DNA of 64,000 nucleotides from Gigaspora margarita (Eukaryota; Glomeromycota; Glomeromycetes; Diversisporales; Gigasporaceae), in assembly GCA_009809945.1 (NCBI GenBank), contig WTPW01002132.1, forward strand, positions 49,079-113,078, read 5' to 3'. The notes under the pieces are model-generated. The model saw nothing but the letters and a program-made list of their open reading frames with translations. It did no database searches and was not told where the DNA came from. The position numbers and the translations under genes were made by a program. Positions 34,255-45,538 of this stretch are shown piece by piece. Within the stretch, counting starts at the first letter, position 1; every line of letters starts with the position of its first letter.

Positions 34255-34350
34255 TACCGTGATCGTAATGCCATAATGCCGTAATGCCGTGATGTCGTAA
34301 TCCATAATGCCGTAATGCCGTGATGACGTGATCCATAATCCCGCAATGCT
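34255..34350. repeat. CCGTAATG minisatellite
   Basis: Runs of GCCGTAATGCCGTGATG and CATAATGCCGTAATG words. A related sparse version lies at 34655-34700. Confidence 0.7.
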
Positions 34351-35035
34351 GTACAACAAACATGTGACTTAACTCTCATCATCTATATAATTATTAAATT
34401 ATTAATAATTATTAATAATTAATAATAATAATAATAAAAACAATCTAAAATAATTTTCACTCTGATCGACAGAAAACTGCATGCTGATTGAACTTTTATT
34501 CTTGATTTGATTGGATAACTCAGGGCACGTGCACATTATATCATTGATATAAAGTCCGTTTGAACATTTTTGATTGATCAACTTTCAGAAACGTGATCGG
34601 TGTGTGGGAAAATTACAATATAACGCACATTTTGATCAACATGAAAATTGTCGTAAATATTATTGCCATAATGTGACATAATTTCGTAATGATATATCCA
34701 AAAATTGTAATTAGACCGTGAGAAAATTAATGACATATGATCATTTGCGTGTTAATGTTGTCATAATTTGTAATTGATCTATTACATGTATATAATATAC
34801 ATGCAATTTATGTATGTAGTTTCCAATATACATGTAGGTTGAATTTTGAGCATGACTACAACAGCCAGTATAATTTAGGATATATTGAGTATAACCAAAG
34901 TAAAAAAATATATATATCAGTAAATCGTAGTGATATCCAACCATTTTTTTAAAACCAAAAACCAAATCGAAAACTCAAAATGCTACAAATTAATGTTATC
35001 AATCAACTGAATTTTGATAGCAGTCTCCAATTGGT
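34351..35035. other. intergenic between Sel1 remnants
   Basis: 34620-34690 resembles 34205-34260 (GATC(A/G)ACATGAAAATT, GTAAATATTAT), so the two Sel1 remnants may be part of a larger old duplication. Confidence 0.4.
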
Positions 35036-35361
35036 GAATATGAATGATCCAAATGGAAATTATTTGCTCGGTTATTGTTACGAACATGAAATAGGAATTG
35101 AAAAAGAAGAAAAAAAAAAGCATTCACATATTACCAAAAATCAGCAGATATGAATAATTCTAACGGAATGTACCAAGTTGGATATTGTTTATTATTTAGG
35201 AATTGGGATGGAAATCGATAAGCAAAAAGTGTTTTCATATTATCTGAAGTCTGCTGAGGCAAGTAATTCTATGGAAATTTGAAAAACTGCCTGGTGTTAT
35301 TATTACAGAATTGGCGTTAAAAAAAATTTTGATAAATTTTATAAATGGATTAATAAGTAAG
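35036..35361 (+). pseudogene. Sel1-repeat remnant B
   Basis: MNDPNGNYLLGYCYEHEIGI, AFTYYQKSADMNNSNGMYQV, LGIGMEIDKQKVFSYYLKSA and YYYRIGVKKNFDKFYKWINK to TAA at about 35361. Frameshifts fall in the A9 run near 35110 and near 35195. This is the C-terminal end of a Sel1 gene. Confidence 0.8.
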
Positions 35362-35519
35362 TTAAATTTTATTTTTTATTATAATATTTGTAGTTTATTT
35401 AAAACAGGATTTCTTGCACAATTTTATTTATCAGAGAGTAAGCATAAAGTGCATTTATTGATCTATTTTAGTAATTTAAGCTCATAAATACATACATATT
35501 TATTTATTTATTTTTGTGT

Positions 35520-36300
35520 TATTTAGCCTGTAAGTATAAAGAACATTTATTAATCAATGGAATTAAAAACAGCATACCTAACAGATAAATACTTATTTAC
35601 CATTACGTTTAAATTCATTTCATTTGCATTAATTTATAAAGAACATTTATTAATCAATAGAATTAAAAACAGCATACATAACAGATAAATACTTATTTAC
35701 CATTACATTTAAATTCATTTCATTCGCATTAATTTAGTCAGTGAGTATAAAGGACATTTATTAATCAATAGAATTAAAAACAGCAAGCATAACAGATAAA
35801 TTCTTATTTACCATTACATTTAAATTCATTTCATTCACATTAATTTAGTCAGTGAGTATAATAATCAATGGAATTAAAAACAGCAAATATAACAAATAAA
35901 TACTTATTTACCATTATGTTTAAATTCATTTCATTCACATTAATCACCTCCTCACTCAGCATGTGAGTATAAAGAACATTTATTAATCAATTGAATTAAA
36001 AACAGCAAACATAAAAGATAAATACTTATTTACCATTATGTTTAAATTCATTTAATTCGCATTAATCACCTCCTCACTCAGCATGTGAGTATAAAGAACA
36101 TTTATTAATCAATGGAATTAAAAACAGTGAATATAAAAGATAAATACTTATTTATCATTACATTTAAATTTTATTTAGTGAGTAAGTATAAAGAACATTT
36201 GTTAATCAGTGGAATTAAAAACAGCAAACATAAATACTTATTAACCATTATTATGTGAGATTCATTTTATTCGTATTAATTTAGTCAGTAATAATAAATA
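35520..36300. repeat. 110-125-bp tandem array, ~7 copies
   Basis: Unit: GTGAGTATAAAGAACATTTA, TTAATCAATGGAATTAAAAA, CAGCAAACATAACAGATAAA, TACTTATTTACCATTA(T/C), then TTTAAATTCATTTCATTCGC ATTAAT. Two units carry an extra CACCTCCTCACTCAGCAT. Copies are 90% or more alike. Confidence 0.92.
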
Positions 36301-36378
36301 CAAAATTATTTGCATTCGATCTAAAGTTTAAAACCACAGATGCAAAATAAATCAATTACATATTTATTATTTATATAG

Positions 36379-36672
36379 AAATTCTAATTATGGAAAATGT
36401 GGACATTGTAATAAAAATAAAAATAATACTCAACCTGCATGGTGTCTATTATGCGACCCTGACATAGAAACAAGGTGGACAAGTGGACATAAAAAAATTG
36501 ACAATTGCATGAAAACGTTCCACCTTAGAACCTGGGGATATAAAGATGTGATTGAATGGATTCCATTCAATAACTTATTTATGAAAAATATAAGAGAGCA
36601 TGTGAACAATCCAGCATTGTTGCACTTAAGACGTTAGCCAGTTCTAAGGAAAATAATAATAATTTTTTAAAA
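36379..36672 (+). pseudogene. kinase fragment lacking the glycine loop
   Basis: After a 3' splice-like TATATAG| at 36378 it reads YGKCGHCNKNKNNTQPAWC, LLCDPDIETRWTSGHKKIDN and VIEWIPFNN, the Cys-rich head of the same kinase class as at 1-528. The frame then shifts and continues YEKYKRACEQSSIVALKTLA SSKENNNNFLK up to a consensus donor GTATGT at 36673. The glycine-rich loop that should sit between WIPF and VALK is missing, as is everything after the donor, which runs into satellite DNA. A dead gene piece. Confidence 0.85.
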
Positions 36673-36774
36673 GTATGTTTGTTAATTTAAATTTATTATT
36701 TTTTCTAATTTAATAAGTTATTGAATAATCCATTGTTTAAAATTCAAGTTCAAAACTTATATGATATGTAAATT

Positions 36775-39700
36775 AAATAATAGTAACTCACAATAATTCC
36801 AGTAATCAATCTTAAGTACATAGAAATTGTGATAATTCTAATACAAAAAAAACTACTACATACTTTGGTTACTGGAAATAGAGTGTAAGATTTGTTACAA
36901 AATACTTTATTAAAGTTAAAACAGAAATCATGATTATTCCAGATGTACTATATAGTTACTGAAATAGTGAATAAGTTTTGTAACAGTATTTTGTATAATA
37001 AGAATTAAGATAATTTTAATGCAAAATAGCTCGATCTTATGCACTACAGTAGTTACTGGAATGTTAAGTTTCATAACAAATTTTTTACAGTAATTTATTA
37101 TAGAAATCACAATAATTTCCAAGGTTGGGCAATTGGACAAGTGGGTTGTCCAATAAATTTTAAATTTCTAAAATTGTAATTTATTTTAGAAATAAGAAAC
37201 CTCTGTTCAAAGTCAAGCAAACCAAATAATTAAGGCAGTAATATACCACTAATTTTTACTCTTTATATGTTAATAAATCAATGGACACTGGACAAATTTA
37301 TATGTCCAGTGTCCAGTGAAATTCATTGAACATAGAGGGTTGTCCAATCCTGATAATTTCAATAACAAACTAACTCAATATTAACTATATAGAAGCAGTA
37401 ATAATACCAATGCAAACAAACTTACTACATTGTTACTGGAATAGAGAGAAAGTTCTGTAACAATATTCTTTATAGATAAAAGAATTCATGATAATTCCAG
37501 TGCAAACTAACACATACTGTACTGAAATAGCGAATAAGTTCTGTAATAGAATTTTATATAATAGGAATCAAGATAATTCTAATGCAATTAGCTCAATCTT
37601 AACCACTACTNTAGTCATAAAAATGGTAAGTTTTGTAACAGAATTCTTTACTGTAATTTATCATAACTATATAGAAATCACAATAATTCCAATACAAACA
37701 AACTTTACTACATACTTTTGTTAATATGTAAGTTTTATAACAAAATTCTTCATTATAGTTATAGTTAAATAAAAATCATNATAATTCCANATGTACTATN
37801 TAGTCACTGTAATAGTGAATAAGCTTTGTNACAGTATTTTGTACAATAAGAATCAAGATAATTTTAATACAAATTAGACNNATCTAAACTGCTANAGTAG
37901 TTACTNGAATGATAAGTTTCNTAACAGAATTATTTACAGTGATTCATTATAGAAATCACAGTAATTTCAATAACAAATTAACTCAATAATNCCAATGCAA
38001 NTNGTTACTAGGATATAAANTAAGTTCTGTAACAAAATTCTTTGTAGATGAAAAGATTCATGATAATTCCANTATNAACTAAAATGTACTGTGTGGTTAC
38101 TGAAATAGCAAATAAATTTTGTAACAGAATTTTGTATAATAGAAATCAAGATGATTCTAATACAAATTAATTCAATCTTAATCACCGTTGTAGTCACAAG
38201 AATGGTAGGTTTTGTAACACTATTTTTTTACTATAATTCATGATAGAAAGTATATAATAATCAATCTTAACTACATAGAAATTATGATAATTCTAATACA
38301 AACTTTACTACTTACTTTGGTTACTGGGAATAGAGTGTAAGTTTTGTAACAAAATTCTTTATTATAGTCAAAATAGAATTCATGATAATTCCAGATGCAC
38401 TGTGTAGTCACTAAAATAACAACAGTATTTTGTCAATAAGAATCAAGATAATTTTAATGCAAATTAGCTCGATTTTAACCACTATAGTAGTTACTGGAAT
38501 GTTAAGTTTCATTACAGAATTTTTTGCAGTAATTTATTATAGAAATCACAATAATTTCAATAGCAAACTAACTCAAATATTAACTATATTAAAGTCACAA
38601 TAATACCAATACAAACAAACTTACTACGTACTTTGGTTACTGGAATAAAAAGTAAGTTCTGTAACAAAATTCTTTATAGATAAAAGAATTCACAATAATT
38701 CCAGTACAAACTAATACATACTGTGCAGTTACCGAAATAGTAAATAAATTTTGTAACAAAATTTTATATAATAGAAATCAAAATAACTCTAATGCAAATT
38801 AGCTTGATCTTAACTGCTACTTTATTCATGAGAATAGTAAGTTTTGTACACAATTTTTTACTGTAATTCATGATAGAAATCATACAATAATACCAGTAAT
38901 CTTAACTACATAAAAATCACAATAATTTCAATACAAACTAACTTTACTATGTATTTGGTTACTGTGAATAAAGTGTAAGTTCTGTAACAAAATTATTTAT
39001 TATACTGTATAGTTACTAAAATAACAAATAGGTTCTGTAACAATATTTAGTATAGTAGAAATTAAAATAATTCTAATGCAAATTACCCTGATATTATAAT
39101 CACTAAAATAGTAAGTTTTATAACAGAATTTTTTACAGTAATTCATGACAGAAATTACAATAATTCAAATAACAAACTAATACAATCTTAGCTAACAAAC
39201 TATAGTAATCATCAAACAGTATATAAATACTACCAAATTTTATTATAATAGAAATTATGATAATTCTTATAAAATAACTTATTCTTGACCATATATTGTG
39301 ATTAACTGAAAAACAAGTAAGTTCTGTAATAAAATTTTCTATACCAGAAATTAAAACTAACTCAACTTGAATATATAGAAATTATAATAATTCTAATACT
39401 CAATCATATATACTTTGTTTAGAACAACTCATTGTAAAATAATAATAATTCTAATACTCAATTTTAACTATGTATTATAATTATCAGAGTAGCAAATAAG
39501 TGCTATAGCAGAATTTTTTATAGTAAAAATCATGATAACTCTAATACAAACTGATTTAATTACATACTGTAAGTTCAAAACCAGGATTTTTTTATAGTAG
39601 AAATCTCAATATTTAAATACAACTAACTAAATTTTAATTACATAAAAACAAAATAATTACTATGAAAATAACATTATATACATATTCACTATAAGAGTAA

Positions 39701-39917
39701 ATTTTGTAACAATATTTCTACAGTAATTCATAATGAAAATAACAATTTAATGCAAATTCAATTTTAATTATTAAGAATTTCGATACAAATTAAATTAATC
39801 ACATATGCTAAACTGTTTACAATAGCTATTAAATTCTGTAATAAAATTTCTTACAGTAAATAATATCAAAAAAACTAAATAAGATGGGTGGCGCAAATGC
39901 GCCACCTATCGCACTAG
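36775..39917 (+). mobile_element. satellite array 2 with higher-order repeat, capped by Helitron-like end
   Basis: About 28 monomers of roughly 110 bp. Sets of 5-6 monomers recur as a higher-order unit of about 600 bp (starts near 36870, 37740 and 38340, each with GAGTGTAAGTTTTGTAACAA-type lead). Past about 39050 the units diverge. The 3' end is GGTGGCGC-AAAT-GCGCCACC (39887-39906, perfect 8-bp stem) then TATCGCACTAG at 39917, matching the end at 14482. This resembles a Helitron 3' end (hairpin plus CTRR). No Rep/helicase. Many Ns at 37600-38080. Confidence 0.6.
37120..37352. mobile_element. hAT MITE, 233 bp, inside the satellite
   Basis: Ends CAAGGTTGGGC and (complement) CAGGATTGGAC with a perfect 8-bp duplication ATAATTTC at 37112-37119 and 37353-37360. 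Subterminal TTGGACAA/TTGTCCAA words. It splits one monomer, which reads through if the insert is removed. Confidence 0.93.
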
Positions 39918-40227
39918 TTAAAATAACTAATCATATTCGCTAATGTCTACAATTTTACTATACCTTAATTTTATTTTTAATTGTATTTATGCATGTTAAA
40001 GAAAATATAACAAAATAAATAAATGAAATAAATAAAAAAAAATATAATGTATGGGAAATATTATAAAAAAATAAATAATAAATAATTAATAATAATAAAT
40101 AAATAATAATAAATAAAAAATAAATATAAATAATAATAATAATATGAAAAATCAAAAAATAATTATAAACAACTTGGTTTGCAAACCAGAATCCTAGAGA
40201 TCCGAATATTCAACGAATTTTTAATAA
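39918..40227. other. AT-rich intergenic
   Basis: (TAA)n/(AAT)n-like tract at 40070-40150. The minus-strand Ile/Tyr frame is an artefact. Confidence 0.5.
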
Positions 40228-40235
40228 ATTTATTC

Positions 40236-40557
40236 GGGTGGCAATCATTTCACCAACAATCACTTCACAGACACCCCATTTCACTGGCAAATTATTCACC
40301 GACCAGTTCATTTTACCGACAGTTCATTTCACCGAAGCTCATTTCACCGACAAAGTAATTCTGGTCATTGTCATTAGGGTTAGGGTAGTATGGTCAGGGT
40401 AAAATTAGAGTTAAAGTTAGTTTGCTTTATAGAAAAAACTTGTTGGTGAAATGAGCTTCGGTGAAATGTACTGTCGGTAAAATGAACTTTTCGGTGAATA
40501 ATTTGTCAGTGAAATGGGGTGTCTGTGAAATGATTGTCAGTGAAATAATACGGACCC
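40236..40557. mobile_element. foldback hAT element built of TTTCACCGACA words, 322 bp
   Basis: A perfect 8-bp duplication ATTTATTC lies at 40228-40235 and 40558-40565. Arms of about 130 bp are near reverse complements and consist of repeated TTTCAC(C/T)GACA / TTTTACCGAC words. The short spacer contains GGGTTAGGGTAG. Confidence 0.92.
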
Positions 40558-40748
40558 ATTTATTCGGATATTCATTCAATTTTTTGGCCGATATCTGGAT
40601 GTTAAAAAATTGAACAAATATTTGGATCTTTATTTTTTTGACTAGATCAGACCACTAATATAATCATTACTAAATTTATCAATATTGCTAATATTTTCAT
40701 TACTAAATTTATCAATTACTGAAAATTAAAGAAGTGAATGGTGTGTAA

Positions 40749-40982
40749 CAGTGTCTGAAATTCAATTTTTAAATTAGTTGCGGGTTGCAACCAAATAAAA
40801 AAAAATATTTGCGGATTATAAAAATTATAAAAATTTAGTTGCGCACATAAGCATTTAATAGAAATTTATTAGTAAATTTTGCAAATTTATGTGCGGAATT
40901 TGCATATGCATTTCAGATCTTGGTTGCGGAATTTTAAAATTTGTTGCAGTCCGCAGATTCCGCAACCCAATTTCAGACACTG
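40749..40982. mobile_element. hAT MITE, 234 bp
   Basis: Ends CAGTGTCTGAAATT. Perfect 8-bp duplication GTGTGTAA at 40741-40748 and 40983-40990. TTGCGG/CCGCAA subterminal words. Confidence 0.93.
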
Positions 40983-41227
40983 GTGTGTAATCATATATTT
41001 ATTGAAAAGATTAGTACTTACGAGGATGATGGTGAATTACTGCACAAGTCGAACAGTCAATAAGAGGAAATCTTTTTTTTTAGTACTGTACGCTATAGCA
41101 TTGTTTAGAAGAAATGTAAAAGTATCCATGCAATTCAATTATTCGTTTCAATAATTTCTTTAAATTTCAACTAAGGCTGCGGACGGATTGCATTAAAATT
41201 GGCCAATGATTTTTTGATTGGTGAATA

Positions 41228-41743
41228 CAGTCAACTCCCTCTAAGTGCACATCCTCTAAGTGCAAGTTCCCTCTAAATGCAATAAAATAGTGTTGGCCCA
41301 AGTTAGGACTTATAAAATAAATGCAATTTCTTTATTATGTAAGTGCAAGTTTTTTTTTGGCCAACATATATAAAATTATTCTCTCTAATTGCAAGATATT
41401 TTATTAACCAATTAAATTAATTTATTAATTACTTTTTTTTTTTTTTATGTGCAAGATTTTTTATTTTTACTTATTAACTTGCATTTAGAGAGAATTAATT
41501 AAATATTAAATTAGTTTTCTTTAATTTAAGTTCTTCCTAATTGCAAGATATTTTTCAGGCCCATCAACTTATACTTAGAAAGAGTTGACTGTATATACTT
41601 GTATTAATTTGACCAATTACAATTATAAATATATATTATTTGCTAAACTATTCAATTTAGAGAAGTTTCTCTAAATGCAACTTCTCTCTATATGCAAGTT
41701 AACCCATTGTTTCCAACAAATTACAGTTAGAGAGAGTTGACTG
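41228..41743. mobile_element. pogo/Tc1-like MITE(s) with CTCTAANTGCAA words
   Basis: Left end TA-CAGTCAACTCCCTCTAAG at 41228. Complementary right ends AGAGTTGACTG-TA occur at both 41591 and 41743, so either one element has been extended by a second partial copy or two are joined. CTCTAA(G/A)TGCAAGT recurs throughout. Confidence 0.75.
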
Positions 41744-41842
41744 TATTAAAAAATAACATGTTGACCGAGAATTAACATTTTTGCGATTAATGCAGAACAA
41801 TTATAAAGTGCTGTCACTTTGTGATTCAGGAGTTTGAGTTTT

Positions 41843-43916
41843 CTATTTCCAAACATCTTTAATTTCTTTTACTACTTCATCCAATCCGTTTTTTATTTCC
41901 TCTAATTTATATTTTCTAATTTTTCATCATTCAATCTATCTTTCTGAAATTCTAATGTTTTACATATATCTTCTGTTTTATTTATGTCTTCCGCCGTAGT
42001 TATATCTACCAGTTCTTTGATCTGATTTTCTAATGCTTCTTTTACATTATCTATTTGCCTTTTGTTTTCTAATGTTTCTCGATCTGCCACCTTTACTAGC
42101 ATTTTCAACAATTTTTTAATTTGCCTTTTATATCTTCTATTTTCTCAATACGGTCCATAGGTTCCATATCTAGAGTTAAATTTATAAAACATGAAATTAT
42201 TGTTTTACTATCTTTTATAGACTCGTTAAAATGTTCAATTAATCTACTAAGTGAAAAACTACAATAAAAAAAAAACTATCTTTGTAGTAATAGAGTCATT
42301 ACTAAGAAAATATCCATAAATTTAACAAACAAACTAGTGGAAATCCATAACCTAATAATAAAATAAAATACTGAATTTATCTTTTTTACATAGTTGCATC
42401 TTGTCATAATTAAAATTTGTAATACAATAATGACTAATATGATCAGAATAATTAATATTAAAGACCGTAAATAGTATATTTTCATTTGAATCACCAACCA
42501 TGATCATACTATATCCAAAACTTGAAATATTAGACAATATTACGATTGAAAGTTATGCAATGCAATTTTTTCTAGCATATGGTGAGGTTTTTATATTATT
42601 TGCCATTTTTTCATATATATCAAATATATTAATCTTTTCTTCCTTTTCTTCAGATTTATCTTTTTCATCTTCTTTTTGTTTAATTTGTTTTCTGAGGTTT
42701 TGATCAATTTTTACTCTAAACAACGATAAAATAACAAGATAAACTATATTAATGGACCAGATTACAATAAACCATATTTTATAAAATGTAGTATAAGAGG
42801 AATACATTTGAATTCCATTAATTAAAGAGTAAATAGTGGTAGATAAAAATATGTTAAAATCATCGAATAAATTTATAAAAGAATATTCTTTTTTTTTTTG
42901 TTCATTAAAACTTTTAAACAGGCCGACAACTAATAAATGGAAATAATTAGTGATGGGCAAATCCCTATTTTTTTAAAAATTCCGCGCGGTATTCGCGGGA
43001 TTTCACGATTAATAAATAAATAAATATATATATATATATCATCACGAGGAATGTAATTTCTCGTTAAAATAATAATCATTTCTTATAAATCTTACAGTAT
43101 TGATTACAAATAAAAATGCTTATATAGACTTTACCTACTTTTAAAACATTTGAATTTTATAATTATTAAAATCATCAATTCAGATTTGCCTTAATTTTAT
43201 CAATTTTTTTAAAATATTATTATATAAATACATATTTAAAAAATATAATGGTAACAAAGCGATCAAATCATAAGCGTATAAAAATTTATAGGTGATCAGG
43301 TGTATAATCAGGTATAAATGTACTAAAATTTATAGTCTGCGCATATGTACAAAAATTTATAACTAGCTTATATACATATATACATAAAAAAATCCATAAA
43401 CAACTCATAAGAAATTCATAATCGAGCTTATAATTTCTGATCAAATAGTCAATAATCATCTAAATCACATAAATGATTGGCTCGAATTTATTTAACTTTA
43501 TCACTCATATGAAATAATCACTGAAATTGGAGATTTACGCCCATATGGTACACAATATTCTTGGTGTATTATTATTTTATGCAAGAAATTAAAAGTCTAG
43601 ATTTCCATTTTATTAATAAAAAAATTTATTTCAACGCATTATCTCTGTACGTACGCATATATGTGGAACGAGAAATAAATAAAAAGTTAATGCGTGCATA
43701 ATATTTTTATGTAAATGCATCAAATACTAATTAGGAATTGGCCCACTTATGTTAAAGCAGGCCAGATGTTTTGTTAATGCGGGCCAGATGATATGCTAAC
43801 GCAGGCCAGATAATCTTATATTAAAAATCCCGCGCGTTGCCCATCACTAGAAGTAATCCAGTTAATACTGCATTAATTGTATAATCAAGTGGATTATATG
43901 ATTTATTAGATTCCAT
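41843..43916 (-). pseudogene. multi-pass membrane / coiled-coil protein, split by hAT insertion
   Basis: Starts MESNKSYNPLDYTINAVLTG at 43916, is cut by the hAT element at 42948-43849, then continues HLLVVGLFKSFNEQKKKEYS, WFIVIWSINIVYLVILSLFR (transmembrane), an acidic-basic stretch KQKEDEKDKSEEKEEK, SNISSFGYSMI, SLILIILIILVIIVLQILIM (transmembrane), FNESIKDSKTIISCF, and a coiled coil (VADRETLENKRQIDNVKEAL; KLEEIKNGLDEVVKEIKDVW) to TAG at 41843. Breaks: one-base shift at the insertion, TAA at 42553, shifts near 42490, 42260, 42110 and 41920; some of these could be unrecognised introns. Lineage-specific family with no function I can name. Confidence 0.6.
42948..43849. mobile_element. hAT element, TAGTGATGGGC family, copy B (902 bp)
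   Basis: Ends TAGTGATGGGC. Flanks gaaataat (42940-42947) and gaagtaat (43850-43857), a duplication differing by one transition. Inverted relative to 22417-23380, with the same internal order. Confidence 0.9.
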
Positions 43917-44076
43917 TTTTAAATCAAGAAAAAGTCAAAATCATAAAACTGATAGATAAATTGGCAATAATTAGTGAATGTTTGCTTATTTTCTTGGTAA
44001 GGTTTAGGTAAAGGTAAATGGTAAAGGCGTGAGTAGGTAATTATGATCAATTATAGCATGCTATAGATTTTTAAAT

Positions 44077-44617
44077 ACCTTTTGACATCAATTTCGTACA
44101 GCATGACTTTTAATTTCGTACGTACAACGTAACTTTTAAATTAGTATAAAGTGACATTCAATTTCGTACAAAAGGACATTAAAAAAAGGTTGATTAAACC
44201 GCGATATATTGTAATCCAGTGATCCGATTTTAATGTTTTTGGTATCATTCGGATCATCTTATCAAGATGATTCGAATGGTATCATTAAAAATCAGAACAC
44301 TGGATCACAAGATATCGCAATTTAATCAGACTTTTTTTCAATGTCCTTTCGTATGAAATTGAATGTCACTTTGTACTAATTACGAAATTAAAAGTAATGT
44401 CGTACGAAATTAAAGTCACCAACTTGCTAAAGACTGTAGAAGTGTATGCTTTACAAAATAGCATATTTAACCAAAGTATATTTTTGATAATGCTTCTGTA
44501 ATTTTTGATAAAAATTCCAAGTTTTTGCTTTACTATATGGGCTGTCAGTAATAGAAATCAGGCAAATCTACATTTAAAAAAAATTAATATGTACGAAATT
44601 GATGTCAAAAGGGGTAA
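44077..44617. mobile_element. long foldback element, ~540 bp
   Basis: Outer arms TACC..TTTTGACATCAATTTCGTAC and complement (ends at 44617). Inner arms run to a centre near 44265 (GATCATCTTAT/CAAGATGATTC). TTTCGTAC and AAAGTGACATTCAATTTCGTA recur. RNA from it would form a hairpin with arms near 190 nt. Confidence 0.8.
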
Positions 44618-45236
44618 TTTTAATTCATGTCATTCGTAATATAACTTGTGCTTTGTTTCTCATTTCCATATATGAATGCCACAAAGAGAAAAATTCCACA
44701 AACGTAATCATTAACATTTAGTAATTTACATCCACAAGTGTGGAATCTCCAAAATTATCGATCTTAGACTTTACAAATCCACAATTTATATTTTTTTGAT
44801 ACCTAGGAAATCAACAAAAAAAGTAACTTCTGCAACGATCATTGATAGTTTTGTGAATTGTCATCGTTATGAAATTATTACGTACTGCATTTGCCTAGTA
44901 TTGAATCAGGTATTAATATACATTTAAAATTATTCTTAGTAGCATTCTGTTTGTATGTATGTGATATAAAGTTACATTAAGTTACATTGTGGCATGTACT
45001 ATAAGTACGACAGTGTAAGAAATTTAAAAACCACAATCATACCTTGAAACAAATAATTAACATCAATAAGGTGTGTAATCAACTACTTTTTTGAAATCGA
45101 TAATTTAAGAAATATAAATTTTAATGTACTACTTGATTATTTGATTTGCGTAATTTGTAAGATACTGGACATCTTCTTTCTTCTTTACCATTTAATTCAG
45201 AGTTTGTACATTTTAACGTTTTTGATTGGTTGCAAC
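44618..45236. other. intergenic
   Basis: No feature supported. Confidence 0.4.
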
Positions 45237-45538
45237 TAGTGATGTGCCGCGTATAGTACAGTGCGCAAAAATTTTTTTAAAATATAAAACTATTCATATC
45301 GTAATTTTCCCTTATGAAACCGCCTTTTATTTTCTAAGCAAAATTATTCCTTGCAAAATTTGTATATCATACGCGTACTATACGTATTTCACATACTATA
45401 CACACTATACAACTATATATACTGTACGTACTGTACTATACAACTATATATACTGTACGTACTGTACTATACAACTATATATACTGTACGTACTGTACGC
45501 TAAAAAAATTCAGACATCATATAAATGGCACATCACTA
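45237..45538. mobile_element. hAT-like MITE with 31-bp tandem repeat
   Basis: Ends TAGTGATGTGCC, close to the TAGTGATGGGC family. Flanking 8-mers do not match well. 45408-45500 contains about three copies of CTATACAACTATATATACTG TACGTACTGTA. Confidence 0.7.

Noticed and set aside
31690..39880. CRISPR-like array
   Set aside because: Units are contiguous satellite monomers of about 110 bp without unique spacers, and this is a eukaryotic context.
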